DNA from: Bacteroidales bacterium UBA3816
GTDB lineage: Bacteria > Bacteroidota > Bacteroidia > Bacteroidales > P3
Direction of reading: 5' to 3'
Assembly: GCA_002368955.1 (NCBI GenBank)
Contig: DFDY01000175.1
Location: forward strand, 1-13,383
Length of the DNA stretch: 13,383 nt
The notes under the pieces are model-generated. The model did not search any database and was not told the origin of the DNA. It saw only the letters and a list, made by a program, of their open reading frames with translations. This document shows, one piece after another, positions 6,654-13,383 of the stretch. The position numbers were made by a program, and so were the translations under genes. Position 1 is the first letter of the stretch; each line of letters starts with the position of its first letter.

Positions 6654-7841
6654 TCATGCTTTGGCGTGGTGAGGCTCTTGCACTGCCATGCCGATGTACA
6701 GCGACGAAAGCATCGTGAAGACATAGGCCTGGATATAGGCCACCAGACACTCAAGTAGGTCGATGAAGACACTGAATATCACCGACAGCACCGAAACACC
6801 AGCCCCCACACCCACCGAAATGGTATTGCTGAGGATGAAAATCATGACCACAAAGCCTAGGACCACAATATGCCCAGCCGTCATGTTGGCAAAAAGTCGT
6901 ATCATCAGCACAATAGGTTTGGTGAAGACACCTATGAGCTCCACCACAGGCATCAAGGGGAAAATCTTCAACCACGCCGGCACGCCGGGGGTGTTGAAGA
7001 TGTCGGTCCAATAGTGCTTGTTGCCGCTGAGGTTGGTGATGAAGAATGTGATGATGGCCAGAATCGCAGTCACTGCAAGATTGCCCGTCACATTGGCTCC
7101 TGCGGGAAAGAAAGGTATCAGTCCCATACAGTTGCTCATAAAGATGAAGAAAAACAGCGTCAACATGTAGGGTAGATATTTCTGATAGTGCTCCTCGCCT
7201 ATCACCGGTCTGACAATATCGTCGCGCACATAGCACACCAACATTTCCACAAACGACTGCAAGCCCTTGGGGGCACGGCCTTCGCGTTTCTTATATCCTT
7301 TGTTGGCAACCATCACAACAGTAATGATGATAGCAACAATAATCATGATGGCTGCGGGCACCTTGGAGATAGAAAAGTCAAGTGGTTTGACTATGTTTCC
7401 CTGGGCGTCCAACTTGGGCTGGCCGGACTCGTCCACACAGATTATTTCCTCTCTCTCCAAACCTCCACCCACCAAGCGGTAGCCTTTGTAGTCGGCATGG
7501 CCGTGGTGGAATTTAGAAGACATAAAGCAGTCTATGTGACCATCATTGAGAAGAATGACCGGCAGCGGAATGGCCACCGCGTGTTCGACACCGTCTTTGG
7601 TGTAGAAGTCAAACATGTGCCAGGAATGGGCATCGGTAACATGCCCAATGATGACGGAACCGGGGTCGAAACTCTCTGTCGATTCCGATGCCTGCACATC
7701 CTCTCCTTCAGATGCCGCGGTGGTCTGGGTCGCAAGCTCTGAGTCCGACGGGGCTGTAGGTGAACTAGCGGCTTGACCCGTCTGTGCGTTTGCGACTATT
7801 GAGAGGGCCAATATGATTAATAATAAGGATATACGTTTCAT
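6654..7841 (-). CDS. atpB: F1Fo ATP synthase subunit a (AtpB)
   Basis: The 395-residue product has a signal peptide (MKRISLLLIILALSIVANA, likely cut before Q20), a Ser/Thr/Glu-rich extension, and a conserved periplasmic-type block with PLPVILLNDG and FMSSKFHHG. The membrane domain follows from about residue 175. The essential arginine of the proton channel is R315 in LMIRLFANMTAGH, and Q371 in AYIQAYVFTMLSSLY corresponds to the conserved glutamine of the last helix. Subunit a and the c-ring together carry protons through Fo. The extension and signal peptide are usual for Bacteroidetes AtpB but absent from E. coli. I chose ATG at 7841 because it starts the signal peptide; the frame is open further upstream but overlaps the small gene before it. 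The neighbour downstream is pgk, not atpE, so the gene is apart from the rest of the atp operon, which is unusual. The gap to the gene upstream is only 7 bases. Confidence 0.96.
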   Translation of the reverse strand: MKRISLLLIILALSIVANAQTGQAASSPTAPSDSELATQTTAASEGEDVQASESTESFDPGSVIIGHVTDAHSWHMFDFYTKDGVEHAVAIPLPVILLNDGHIDCFMSSKFHHGHADYKGYRLVGGGLEREEIICVDESGQPKLDAQGNIVKPLDFSISKVPAAIMIIVAIIITVVMVANKGYKKREGRAPKGLQSFVEMLVCYVRDDIVRPVIGEEHYQKYLPYMLTLFFFIFMSNCMGLIPFFPAGANVTGNLAVTAILAIITFFITNLSGNKHYWTDIFNTPGVPAWLKIFPLMPVVELIGVFTKPIVLMIRLFANMTAGHIVVLGFVVMIFILSNTISVGVGAGVSVLSVIFSVFIDLLECLVAYIQAYVFTMLSSLYIGMAVQEPHHAKA

Positions 7842-7848
7842 AGCAATG

Positions 7849-8115
7849 TTAGTTATCTGAAGTATCTTTCGTCTTGGAAGTATTGTTAAAAATGTCCACC
7901 TGGATAGAGTCGAACAGGTCCAATTGATTTCTGGGCTCGATATATCCGCCCCGCATGGACTTATAGTCACGAAGTCCCTCCCGCACCAAACGGCGCACCA
8001 CGGCGGGGCGCGAAATACCTAGATCCTGAGCATATAAAGACAACCATTCACCCTCTTTCTCCGAGAGGGTGATGGTTATCTTCTTTATTTTTCTCATCTT
8101 GGGCCTAGTACTCAT
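7849..8115 (-). CDS. Small ribbon-helix-helix (CopG/Arc-like) protein
   Basis: This 88-residue protein has a basic N-terminus, a predicted strand KKITITLSEKE (about residues 11-21), a helix with WLSLYAQDLGIS and a second helix RPAVVRRLVREGLRDYK. That is the strand-helix-helix layout of MetJ/Arc/CopG DNA-binding proteins, with the polar-hydrophobic alternation of the strand and the turn before the second helix in place. A tail of about 35 residues follows with no recognised motif. Two starts are possible, ATG 8115 and ATG 8097 (residue 7). I chose 8115 because it lies 9 bases after the upstream stop; the shorter form starts close to the strand. It is sandwiched between the GT117 gene and atpB with gaps of 9 and 7 bases, so it is surely co-transcribed. 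It may be a local regulator or an antitoxin-like protein, but no toxin gene is adjacent. The target is unknown. Confidence 0.75.
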   Translation of the reverse strand: MSTRPKMRKIKKITITLSEKEGEWLSLYAQDLGISRPAVVRRLVREGLRDYKSMRGGYIEPRNQLDLFDSIQVDIFNNTSKTKDTSDN

Positions 8116-8124
8116 AAGCAGTTG

Positions 8125-11100
8125 TTAGAGTTGATAGCCTTGCTGCTGCAACAAGGTCATGCACTTTTGGGCACGCTCCTTGTCTTGCAACACCTGCTCG
8201 GCCAGCTGGTTGAGGCCATAAAGCATCTGGGCAGTCTCCTGCAACAGATGATTTACTCCGGCAGCCTTGGCACCGGAGTACTGGCTATAGTAAGCAAGGT
8301 CTTGGCTGTAGTACTTGAAAATGCCATCCCAGATATAGGTCGCTTTTTCCTTTCCATAGAGGCTGTTGTAGAGGTCAACCATCATCATGCTGTACTTGTC
8401 ATAGTTGAAATTCTTCTCTGGGAAGAAATAGTCACTCATTTCAAGCATCTTGCGAGCACGAACGGTGTCGCCCTTTTCCATCAACTCTTGCGCAGCCATG
8501 CAGAAGGTCTGACGCTGCACGGTGCCCATGTTGATACTCACGGGGTCAACATAGATGTCGGCATTGAGGTTGCCCCACTGCAGCGGATGCATCTCACCGT
8601 TCTTGTCCTTATAGCCGTTCAAGAAGTAGTCATAGCTCTCCTCCGTGAACTGCTGCATGATGTATCTATTGTCGCGCTCGTCGAACAGGATGGGTTGGAC
8701 TTTTTGAGCCATGTAGGGCACCAACTTGAAGTTCATGCCGTCCTGCACACAGTACTGACGTATGGGTGGGAACACACGCTGGATATAGCCAGGGTTCATG
8801 ATATTGATGTCGCGGGCGAACTTATTGGTGCCCAGCATGTCGAGAATCATCAACTCATGGCGCATCAGACTGCCCTTGGTGACGGTCCACTTGATGACGG
8901 GGTCCACCTGGTCGGCAACTTGGGCAGGAATGACGCCGCGCTTCACCAGGTCAGGAATGTCAAGGGTAATCTTGAAATGGCTGGTGGGAATGAGGGTGAC
9001 CTCTTCGCCACGACCATCACGGGCCTTGAACTTGTCGGGATAGTCGCGCATCAGGGCCAGCAGGTCTGTCACCTCAAAGTACTCGTCAGTACGGTCTTGC
9101 AAATAGACAATGTCTTTGCCCAACCCGTAGAACTCCTTGGGCAGGGTGAAGGCAATGGGTTCGCTGTCGTACAATTTGTTGAACAACTGTTCGCAATACC
9201 AGTGCATGCCGCTGAGGGTATAGTTGAGGATGCGCACGTCGGTGCGGAAGCCCTCTACCTCTTGGGCATACCACAAGGGGAAAGTGTCGTTGTCGCCAAA
9301 AGTAATCAGGATGCCGTTCTCGTCAACCGAAGCCAAATAGTTCTTGGCAAAGTCGCGGGCGGCATACTTGTTGGAGCGGTCGTGGTCGTCCCAGTTTTCG
9401 CAAGCCATCAGCACTGGCACGCACAGCATGCAAAGGACAAACACCACCGGCATGATGATTTTGTACAACTTCTCTTTCTTGAACAGTTTGGTCAGCCAGT
9501 CGGCCAGGGCCATCACGCCCAAACCTATCCATATGGCAAAGAAGCTGAACGAACCCACAAAGGCATAGTCACGCTCACGCGGCTGACGCGGAGGCATATT
9601 CAGGTAGATGCCGATGGCAATGCCCGTCATGAAGAACATGATGAACACGATGAAGGCATCCTTCTTATTCTTACGGATATGGTAGACCAGACCAATCAAA
9701 CCCAGCAGCAAGGGGAGCATGTAGTAGACATTGCGTGCCTTGTTGTCCTTCATGTGGTCGGGCAGGTTGTCCTGCGGACCCAGACGGGCCTCGTCAATGG
9801 CCTTGATGCCGCTAATCCAGTTGCCGTTCATATAGTCGCGGGTACCGTCATCGTTGAAGTAATGACCCTGAATGTCGTTCTGGCGACCGGCAAAGTTCCA
9901 CATAAAGTAACGCCAGTACATGAAGCCCATTTGGTAGCCATTGAAATACTTCAGGTTCTGAGCGGCCGAAGGCTTGTGGTCGCCACTGACCTTGCCAGCC
10001 CAGTACTCGTAAAATTTAGGATGCTGACGGCTCTCGTCGTTGCTGTACATGCGGGGGAACACGCCTGTGTGGTTCTGACGATAGATAAATTTCTGCTGAT
10101 AGGAGGCCGGGATATAGCGGTCTTTGCCCTTCTCATTGGTGCCGCGGATATACTTGGTGTAGCCACGCTCGGCATCGATGGGGTCACCGGCAGTGTAGTA
10201 CTGGCCGGTGAGGAAAGGCGTGTCGCCATACTGCTCGCGGCCCAGGTAGGCACGCATGGCCACGGCATCCTTGGGGGCATTCTCGTTCAGCGGGGTATTG
10301 GTGTTGGCACGGATGACCAGCACAAAGAAAGTGCTGTAGCCAATAATCAGCATCAACAGTCCCAATGCAGCGGCATTCCAGACAGGTTTGTTCTTCTTTT
10401 TGGGCGAGGTGAACCACAATGCCCACACGATGAAGGCAGCCAACAGCAGGAAGAAGAAAATGGTGCCGCTGTTGAAGGGCAGACCCAACGTGTTGACAAA
10501 GAAGACATCGAAGGCGGAGTCAACATTGACTATGCCGGGGATGATGCCCCACAGAATCAATGCCAACAGCACCACACTTATGACGCCACTCAAGATGAAA
10601 CCCTTAACCGTGGTTTTCGGCCATTTGCGGAAATAGACCACATAGACAATGGCGGGCACGGTCAGCAAGTTCAGCAGGTGCACGCCAATGGCGATACCCA
10701 CCAGCAGGCACACCAGCACCAGCCAGCGCAGCGAGCGCGGGTCGTCGGCCTGCTCCTCCCACTTGAGGATGGCCCAGAACACAATGGCGGTGAAGAGTGA
10801 CGACATGGCGTAGACCTCGCCTTCCACTGCGGAGAACCAGAACGTGTCACTGAAAGTATAGGCCAAAGCCCCCACCACTCCGGCAGCAAAGACACCCCAT
10901 GTGCGCCAATCCTTCACATCGGGATTCTTGGGGTCGGGCAGCAGGTGCTTGCCCAACAGGGTGATGCCCCAGAAGAGGAACAGAATGGTGAAACCACTAC
11001 AGATAGCCGACATAACGTTGACGGCATGGGCCACATTCTCAGGCGTGGAGAACATAGAGAACATTCTACCTATCAGCTGGAACGAGGGTGCTCCCGGGGG

Positions 11101-11250
11101 ATGGCCCACTTGCAGTTTGTTTGCCGTGGCTATGTACTCGCCACAGTCCCACCACGATGCGGTGGCTTCGGCAGTCAGGATGTAAACAGTACAGGCCACG
11201 ATGCAGACCACCCAGCCTATAATGTTGTTCATCAGATGGTACTTTTTCAT
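8125..11250 (-). CDS. DUF2723 / GT117 multi-spanning membrane protein (TMEM260-like)
   Basis: The 1041-residue protein begins MKKYHLMNNIIGWVVCIVAC and has the family hallmark SWWDCGEYIATANKLQVGHP, with D35 and E38 in the first extracytoplasmic loop and H50 in the following HPPGAP. About eight hydrophobic segments lie between residues 10 and 315 and four more between about 508 and 612, with NMPPRQPRERDYAF around residues 550-560. From about 613 a soluble domain follows, starting CENWDDHDRS and including TFGDNDTFPLWYAQ. This is the DUF2723 family, related to animal TMEM260, an O-mannosyltransferase classed as GT117. A GT-C glycosyltransferase using a lipid-linked sugar donor is therefore likely, but substrate and product are unknown here. 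Bacteroidetes members of about 1000 residues are normal. ATG 11250 is taken as the start; M7 is an alternative. It lies 36 bases after the deiminase gene. Confidence 0.9.
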   Translation of the reverse strand: MKKYHLMNNIIGWVVCIVACTVYILTAEATASWWDCGEYIATANKLQVGHPPGAPSFQLIGRMFSMFSTPENVAHAVNVMSAICSGFTILFLFWGITLLGKHLLPDPKNPDVKDWRTWGVFAAGVVGALAYTFSDTFWFSAVEGEVYAMSSLFTAIVFWAILKWEEQADDPRSLRWLVLVCLLVGIAIGVHLLNLLTVPAIVYVVYFRKWPKTTVKGFILSGVISVVLLALILWGIIPGIVNVDSAFDVFFVNTLGLPFNSGTIFFFLLLAAFIVWALWFTSPKKKNKPVWNAAALGLLMLIIGYSTFFVLVIRANTNTPLNENAPKDAVAMRAYLGREQYGDTPFLTGQYYTAGDPIDAERGYTKYIRGTNEKGKDRYIPASYQQKFIYRQNHTGVFPRMYSNDESRQHPKFYEYWAGKVSGDHKPSAAQNLKYFNGYQMGFMYWRYFMWNFAGRQNDIQGHYFNDDGTRDYMNGNWISGIKAIDEARLGPQDNLPDHMKDNKARNVYYMLPLLLGLIGLVYHIRKNKKDAFIVFIMFFMTGIAIGIYLNMPPRQPRERDYAFVGSFSFFAIWIGLGVMALADWLTKLFKKEKLYKIIMPVVFVLCMLCVPVLMACENWDDHDRSNKYAARDFAKNYLASVDENGILITFGDNDTFPLWYAQEVEGFRTDVRILNYTLSGMHWYCEQLFNKLYDSEPIAFTLPKEFYGLGKDIVYLQDRTDEYFEVTDLLALMRDYPDKFKARDGRGEEVTLIPTSHFKITLDIPDLVKRGVIPAQVADQVDPVIKWTVTKGSLMRHELMILDMLGTNKFARDINIMNPGYIQRVFPPIRQYCVQDGMNFKLVPYMAQKVQPILFDERDNRYIMQQFTEESYDYFLNGYKDKNGEMHPLQWGNLNADIYVDPVSINMGTVQRQTFCMAAQELMEKGDTVRARKMLEMSDYFFPEKNFNYDKYSMMMVDLYNSLYGKEKATYIWDGIFKYYSQDLAYYSQYSGAKAAGVNHLLQETAQMLYGLNQLAEQVLQDKERAQKCMTLLQQQGYQL

Positions 11251-11286
11251 AAAGTTGTAAGTTATTTATAATGTTTTTTCTACTAT

Positions 11287-12540
11287 TTAATCGCGATTGA
11301 TGGGCATTGTCATGCAGCGCGCGCCGCCACCGGCACGGGGCAGCTCTGAGGCTTTGAATGTGACCACGAACTTCTTATACTCGTGCATATCCACCTTGCC
11401 GCTGCAAACATCGTCGGCATCCAGCACCTCAAATCCGGCATGGCTCAGAGCCTCTATGGTGTTCACATTGCGCTCATAACCAATAATCTTGCCGTCGTCG
11501 AGGGCAAAGAAATTGGCTCCGCTGTGCCACTGCTCGCGGTCCTGATACCAGCTGTCCAAACCACCGCACATCACTGGTTCCATATCCATGCCGCAGGCTT
11601 TCAGACCCTCCAGCATGTTGGGGTACTCTTTATAGCTGATTTTGCCGTTGTCGCAGGTAATCAGCGTGGTGGCCTTGCCCGCAAAAACGCCCGTCTTGTC
11701 AATCATTGGCGGATAGACCATCAGCTGATGGGCACCCAGGAAGGTGTGCACCATGTCCAGATGGATGAACGAATCGGGGTGGTGGGGCAGTTCCTGCGTC
11801 AGAATGCGGAAATAGGGGCGCTCCTTGGCGAACTTATCTGCCAAGAAGCTGATGCCCTTGCTGTTGGTGCGGATGCCCTGACCGATGCAGAGCAGGTCGG
11901 GCGCAGCAATCTGCACGTCGCCGCCCTCGGTGCGGGCACTGCTGTGTGCATCCTTGGCACGGAAGGTGTTGGCATGGAAAATCTGCTCAAAAATAGCCTT
12001 GTAAATCAGAGTCTCGCGTTCGCGCACAGGGAACGACATCGAGTTAATCAGCACCTCGTTGTACATCGACGAAGAGGCATCGCGCGTGAAGAACAGATTG
12101 TAGAGTGGTTTCAACGTGAAGCGGCAGTCTTTGAAGCGGAACGGGTCGGTGTCGCCGTGGAAGAAAACACCCTCAATCAAGCTCTTGGCCAACTTCTCGC
12201 TCGGCAGCTGCAACAGCCAGTCTTCCAAATGCTCGCAGTTGTCCAGCTTACAGCAGGCCACTACCAGCCGTTGACGAATGTCGTCCTCTTCCATCATCAT
12301 CGTGAGGAGGTCTTCGACATAAAACACCTTGCACCATTTCTCAAACACGCCGCTGAACGAGGCGTATTCCTTGTCAACAATATGTTTGCTCAGAATGTCG
12401 CTAAAAAGAGCCTCGGCCGCGTTAGAGGGAGTCATGCGTTCAATCTCTAGGCCGGGGCGGTGGAGCAGCACAGCATTCAAATGGCCATACTCCGATTGTA
12501 CGTTTACTGTCGTTTGGGTTATTTCTTTAGTCAGTGTCAT
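11287..12540 (-). CDS. arcA: Arginine deiminase
   Basis: The 417-residue product fits arginine deiminase in length and in every catalytic element: FTRDASS with D154, EGGDVQ with E205, HLDMVHTFL with H260 and D262, and the closing GGGARCMTMPINRD with the nucleophile C409. These correspond to Asp166, Glu224, His278, Asp280 and Cys406 of the Pseudomonas enzyme. The reaction is L-arginine to L-citrulline plus ammonia, in the cytoplasm, and is used for energy (with ArcB and ArcC) or acid resistance. Neither arcB nor arcC nor an arginine/ornithine antiporter is in the window, so its pathway role here is open. The start ATG 12540 (MTLTKEITQTTVNVQSEYG) is the only Met in frame near the conserved N-terminus; the frame is open to 12777 but that stretch holds the promoter. 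It is the first gene of the cluster and its promoter is visible. A related amidinotransferase-superfamily activity is less likely given the full motif set. Confidence 0.92.
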   Translation of the reverse strand: MTLTKEITQTTVNVQSEYGHLNAVLLHRPGLEIERMTPSNAAEALFSDILSKHIVDKEYASFSGVFEKWCKVFYVEDLLTMMMEEDDIRQRLVVACCKLDNCEHLEDWLLQLPSEKLAKSLIEGVFFHGDTDPFRFKDCRFTLKPLYNLFFTRDASSSMYNEVLINSMSFPVRERETLIYKAIFEQIFHANTFRAKDAHSSARTEGGDVQIAAPDLLCIGQGIRTNSKGISFLADKFAKERPYFRILTQELPHHPDSFIHLDMVHTFLGAHQLMVYPPMIDKTGVFAGKATTLITCDNGKISYKEYPNMLEGLKACGMDMEPVMCGGLDSWYQDREQWHSGANFFALDDGKIIGYERNVNTIEALSHAGFEVLDADDVCSGKVDMHEYKKFVVTFKASELPRAGGGARCMTMPINRD

Positions 12541-12584
12541 ATAACAAAAAACAAATGTTAGGTACTGCAACACAGCACCTTTCA

Positions 12585-12607
12585 CCACCAATAGCCTATA
12601 TTGGTGG
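12585..12607. promoter_or_regulatory. Perfect 9-bp inverted repeat at the presumed +1 of the deiminase transcript
   Basis: CCACCAATA (12585-12593) and TATTGGTGG (12599-12607) are perfect inverted repeats around a 5-base centre. The repeat begins 5 bases downstream of the -7 element, so it lies at or just after the transcription start. It could be an operator for a dimeric regulator or a 5' hairpin that stabilises the mRNA. Which of these applies cannot be told from the sequence. Confidence 0.7.
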
Positions 12608-12612
12608 CATTG

Positions 12613-12645
12613 CAAATATACGAAATTTTTTCGATACCGCCGAAA
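12613..12645 (-). promoter_or_regulatory. Bacteroidetes-type promoter for the deiminase cluster
   Basis: On the minus strand TATATTTG (plus coordinates 12613-12620) matches the Bacteroides -7 consensus TAnnTTTG exactly. TTTC at 12642-12645, 21 bases upstream, is a weak match to the -33 TTTG. The start codon at 12540 is about 70 bases downstream, giving a short leader with one hairpin. Confidence 0.65.
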
Positions 12646-12852
12646 AACGACGCTAACAACGAACAAAAATATCAACAACTCTTTGAACAATTCCCCCGTC
12701 CAGAGCCCCTCTCCTACCCTTTTTCTTAGCCCACAGGCGGTAACAAAACGCAATTTCGCACCTTTCCATCGCCCCACAATCTCACTCTCCCCCCGCTCGT
12801 CTGTTGGGTGGGATAATAGTCAGGTTCGGCAGCGAATCTGTTCGGAAGCGTT
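12646..12852. other. Upstream non-coding stretch, pyrimidine-rich
   Basis: No gene is supported here. Bases 12685-12800 are C-rich on the plus strand, with several runs of four to six C. A 61-codon frame at 12683-12868 has low-complexity Ser/Pro-rich content and no motif, and is taken as chance. Confidence 0.5.
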
Positions 12853-13032
12853 TCAAAGGAGAGCGTAACCATAGTGTAACAAATTATTGAGTGTCAAATA
12901 CACAGCCCGATAGGAGCGCTCCCATCCAGCCCCAAGCAATGACTCCGCTGAAGGCCGGATTGGCCAGCAGAAGCTTGCGTTTGCTCCTCCTAAAATGACA
13001 GTGACTTTCGCGGCCAGTCCTGGGCTAGCCGC
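12853..13032 (-). pseudogene. GC-rich structured island, possible gene remnant or repeat
   Basis: On the minus strand a 60-codon frame without ATG runs from a stop just before 13032 to TGA at 12853-12855. It reads AAKVTVILGGANASFCWP in its first part and LLGAGWERSYRAVYLTLN later. I do not recognise a family. The island is markedly richer in G+C than its AT-rich flanks and contains the palindrome GGAGCGCTCC (12913-12922) and paired GGCC words near 12953-12965. At its right end GCGGC (13010-13014) pairs with GCCGC (13028-13032) and CCAG with CTGG inside, followed on the plus strand by TTATTATTT. It may be a decayed gene, a dispersed repeat or a structured RNA; the evidence does not decide. Confidence 0.3.
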
Positions 13033-13191
13033 TTATTATTTAACAAAAAGTATCCAGTACCACAAAAGGAAAATCGCAAAATATGTTCAATGGCACCGAA
13101 CAAAATTCGTTTATTCTTGCAAGCTATACATAATAACGTGCTCATTATTACACGAATTGCCATAAGTTGCCCATTAATGTAACTTGTACTG
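13033..13191. other. AT-rich lead-in to the tandem array
   Basis: No gene with a normal start is seen. Three short inverted repeats follow each other: AATTCGT/ACGAATT (13104-13110 and 13152-13158) enclosing TAATAA/TTATTA (13131-13136 and 13145-13150), then AAGTT/AACTT (13164-13168 and 13181-13185). They could be a leader for the array, or ordinary AT-rich structure. Confidence 0.4.
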
Positions 13192-13383
13192 GCGTGTCGA
13201 AGACACGCTATCCTATTAACCCCACACTAAGCAACCGAAGGGAACGCAGTGTGGGGCAACCGTCTACAGGAAGATGCGTGTCGAAGACACGCTATCCTAT
13301 TAACCCCACACAAAGCGACCGAAGGGAACGCAGTGTGGGGCAACAAGCAATCAGCCAGTGCGTGTCGAAGACACGCTATCCTA
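13192..13383. repeat. 84-base-period tandem array: 69 conserved plus 15 variable bases
   Basis: Units start at 13192, 13276 and 13360, an exact 84-base period; the third is cut by the window edge after 24 bases. Each unit opens with the perfect hairpin GCGTGTC-gaa-GACACGC, continues TATCCTATTAA, then a second hairpin with arms CCCCACAC and GTGTGGGG around a loop that itself holds CC-gaa-GG, and ends CAAC. The first 69 bases differ at only two positions between units 1 and 2, both in the second hairpin's loop side. The last 15 bases (13261-13275 and 13345-13359) agree at only 4 of 15 positions, as expected by chance. Repeats are too long and spacers too short for a CRISPR array, and no integron-type GTTRRRY core is present. 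The array is also one open frame on the plus strand. Function is unknown. Confidence 0.9.

Noticed and set aside
7842..7970. A longer AtpB starting further upstream (frame open to 7970)
   Set aside because: The extra residues would overlap the ribbon-helix-helix gene and precede a perfect signal peptide that starts at 7841.
8122..10800. An 892-codon open frame on the plus strand opposite the GT117 gene
   Set aside because: The minus-strand frame is a recognisable full-length DUF2723 protein with ordered membrane segments. The plus frame is His/Gln/Val-rich without motifs, as expected from GC-rich codon usage on the other strand.
12541..12777. A longer arginine deiminase starting at 12777
   Set aside because: The extra stretch contains the promoter and the leader hairpin, and the 417-residue form already has the normal family length.
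13192..13383. Reading the right-edge array as CRISPR or as integron attC sites
   Set aside because: Repeats of 69 bases with 15-base spacers do not fit CRISPR, and no cas gene is in the window. No GTTRRRY/RYYYAAC core sites or cassette genes are present.

Overview
The window looks like a chromosomal segment of a Bacteroidales bacterium, of the Prevotella/Bacteroides kind and probably uncultured. Four things point there: an ATP synthase subunit a with a long N-terminal extension and signal peptide, a FISUMP-type lipoprotein, a very large DUF2723/GT117 membrane protein, and a TAnnTTTG-type -7 promoter element, with Shine-Dalgarno sequences weak or absent. Genes sit at roughly 60-70% GC in the lines I counted, against AT-rich intergenic DNA. 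The genus is not determinable by eye.

Layout. (1) 1-265: 5' part of an IS5/IS1182-type transposase gene on the minus strand, cut by the window edge, followed by about 530 bases without a credible gene. (2) 793-2376: a plus-strand HerA/YjgR-like ATPase (DUF853), the only confident plus-strand gene, ending at a strong bidirectional terminator. (3) 2565-5056, minus: a YgiQ-type radical SAM protein (UPF0313) and, 5 bases downstream, a FISUMP lipoprotein of clearly lower GC. (4) 5057-5422: a repeat-rich intergenic segment carrying the pgk terminator and a possible decayed small element. (5) 5423-12540, minus: a tight cluster transcribed arginine deiminase -> GT117/DUF2723 membrane protein -> small ribbon-helix-helix-like protein -> atpB -> pgk, with gaps of 36, 9, 7 and 34 bases. 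It is preceded by one recognisable promoter with a perfect 9-bp inverted repeat at about +1 and followed by an intrinsic terminator. (6) 12541-13191: about 650 bases without a confident gene, with a GC-rich structured island. (7) 13192 to the right edge: a tandem array with an exact 84-base period, in which 69 conserved, hairpin-forming bases alternate with 15 bases that differ from unit to unit.

How the genes may work together. The cluster in (5) joins genes with an ATP theme: arginine deiminase feeds a pathway that can yield ATP via carbamate kinase, which is not in this window; Pgk makes ATP in glycolysis; AtpB is the proton channel of ATP synthase. atpB is not followed by atpE/atpF here, so it is apart from the usual atp operon, at least on its downstream side. 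That the cluster is one transcript, and that the small DNA-binding-like protein regulates it, are inferences.

The best candidate for something undescribed is the 84-base array at the right edge. Only two complete units are visible, so it should be read as a lead and not as an established system.
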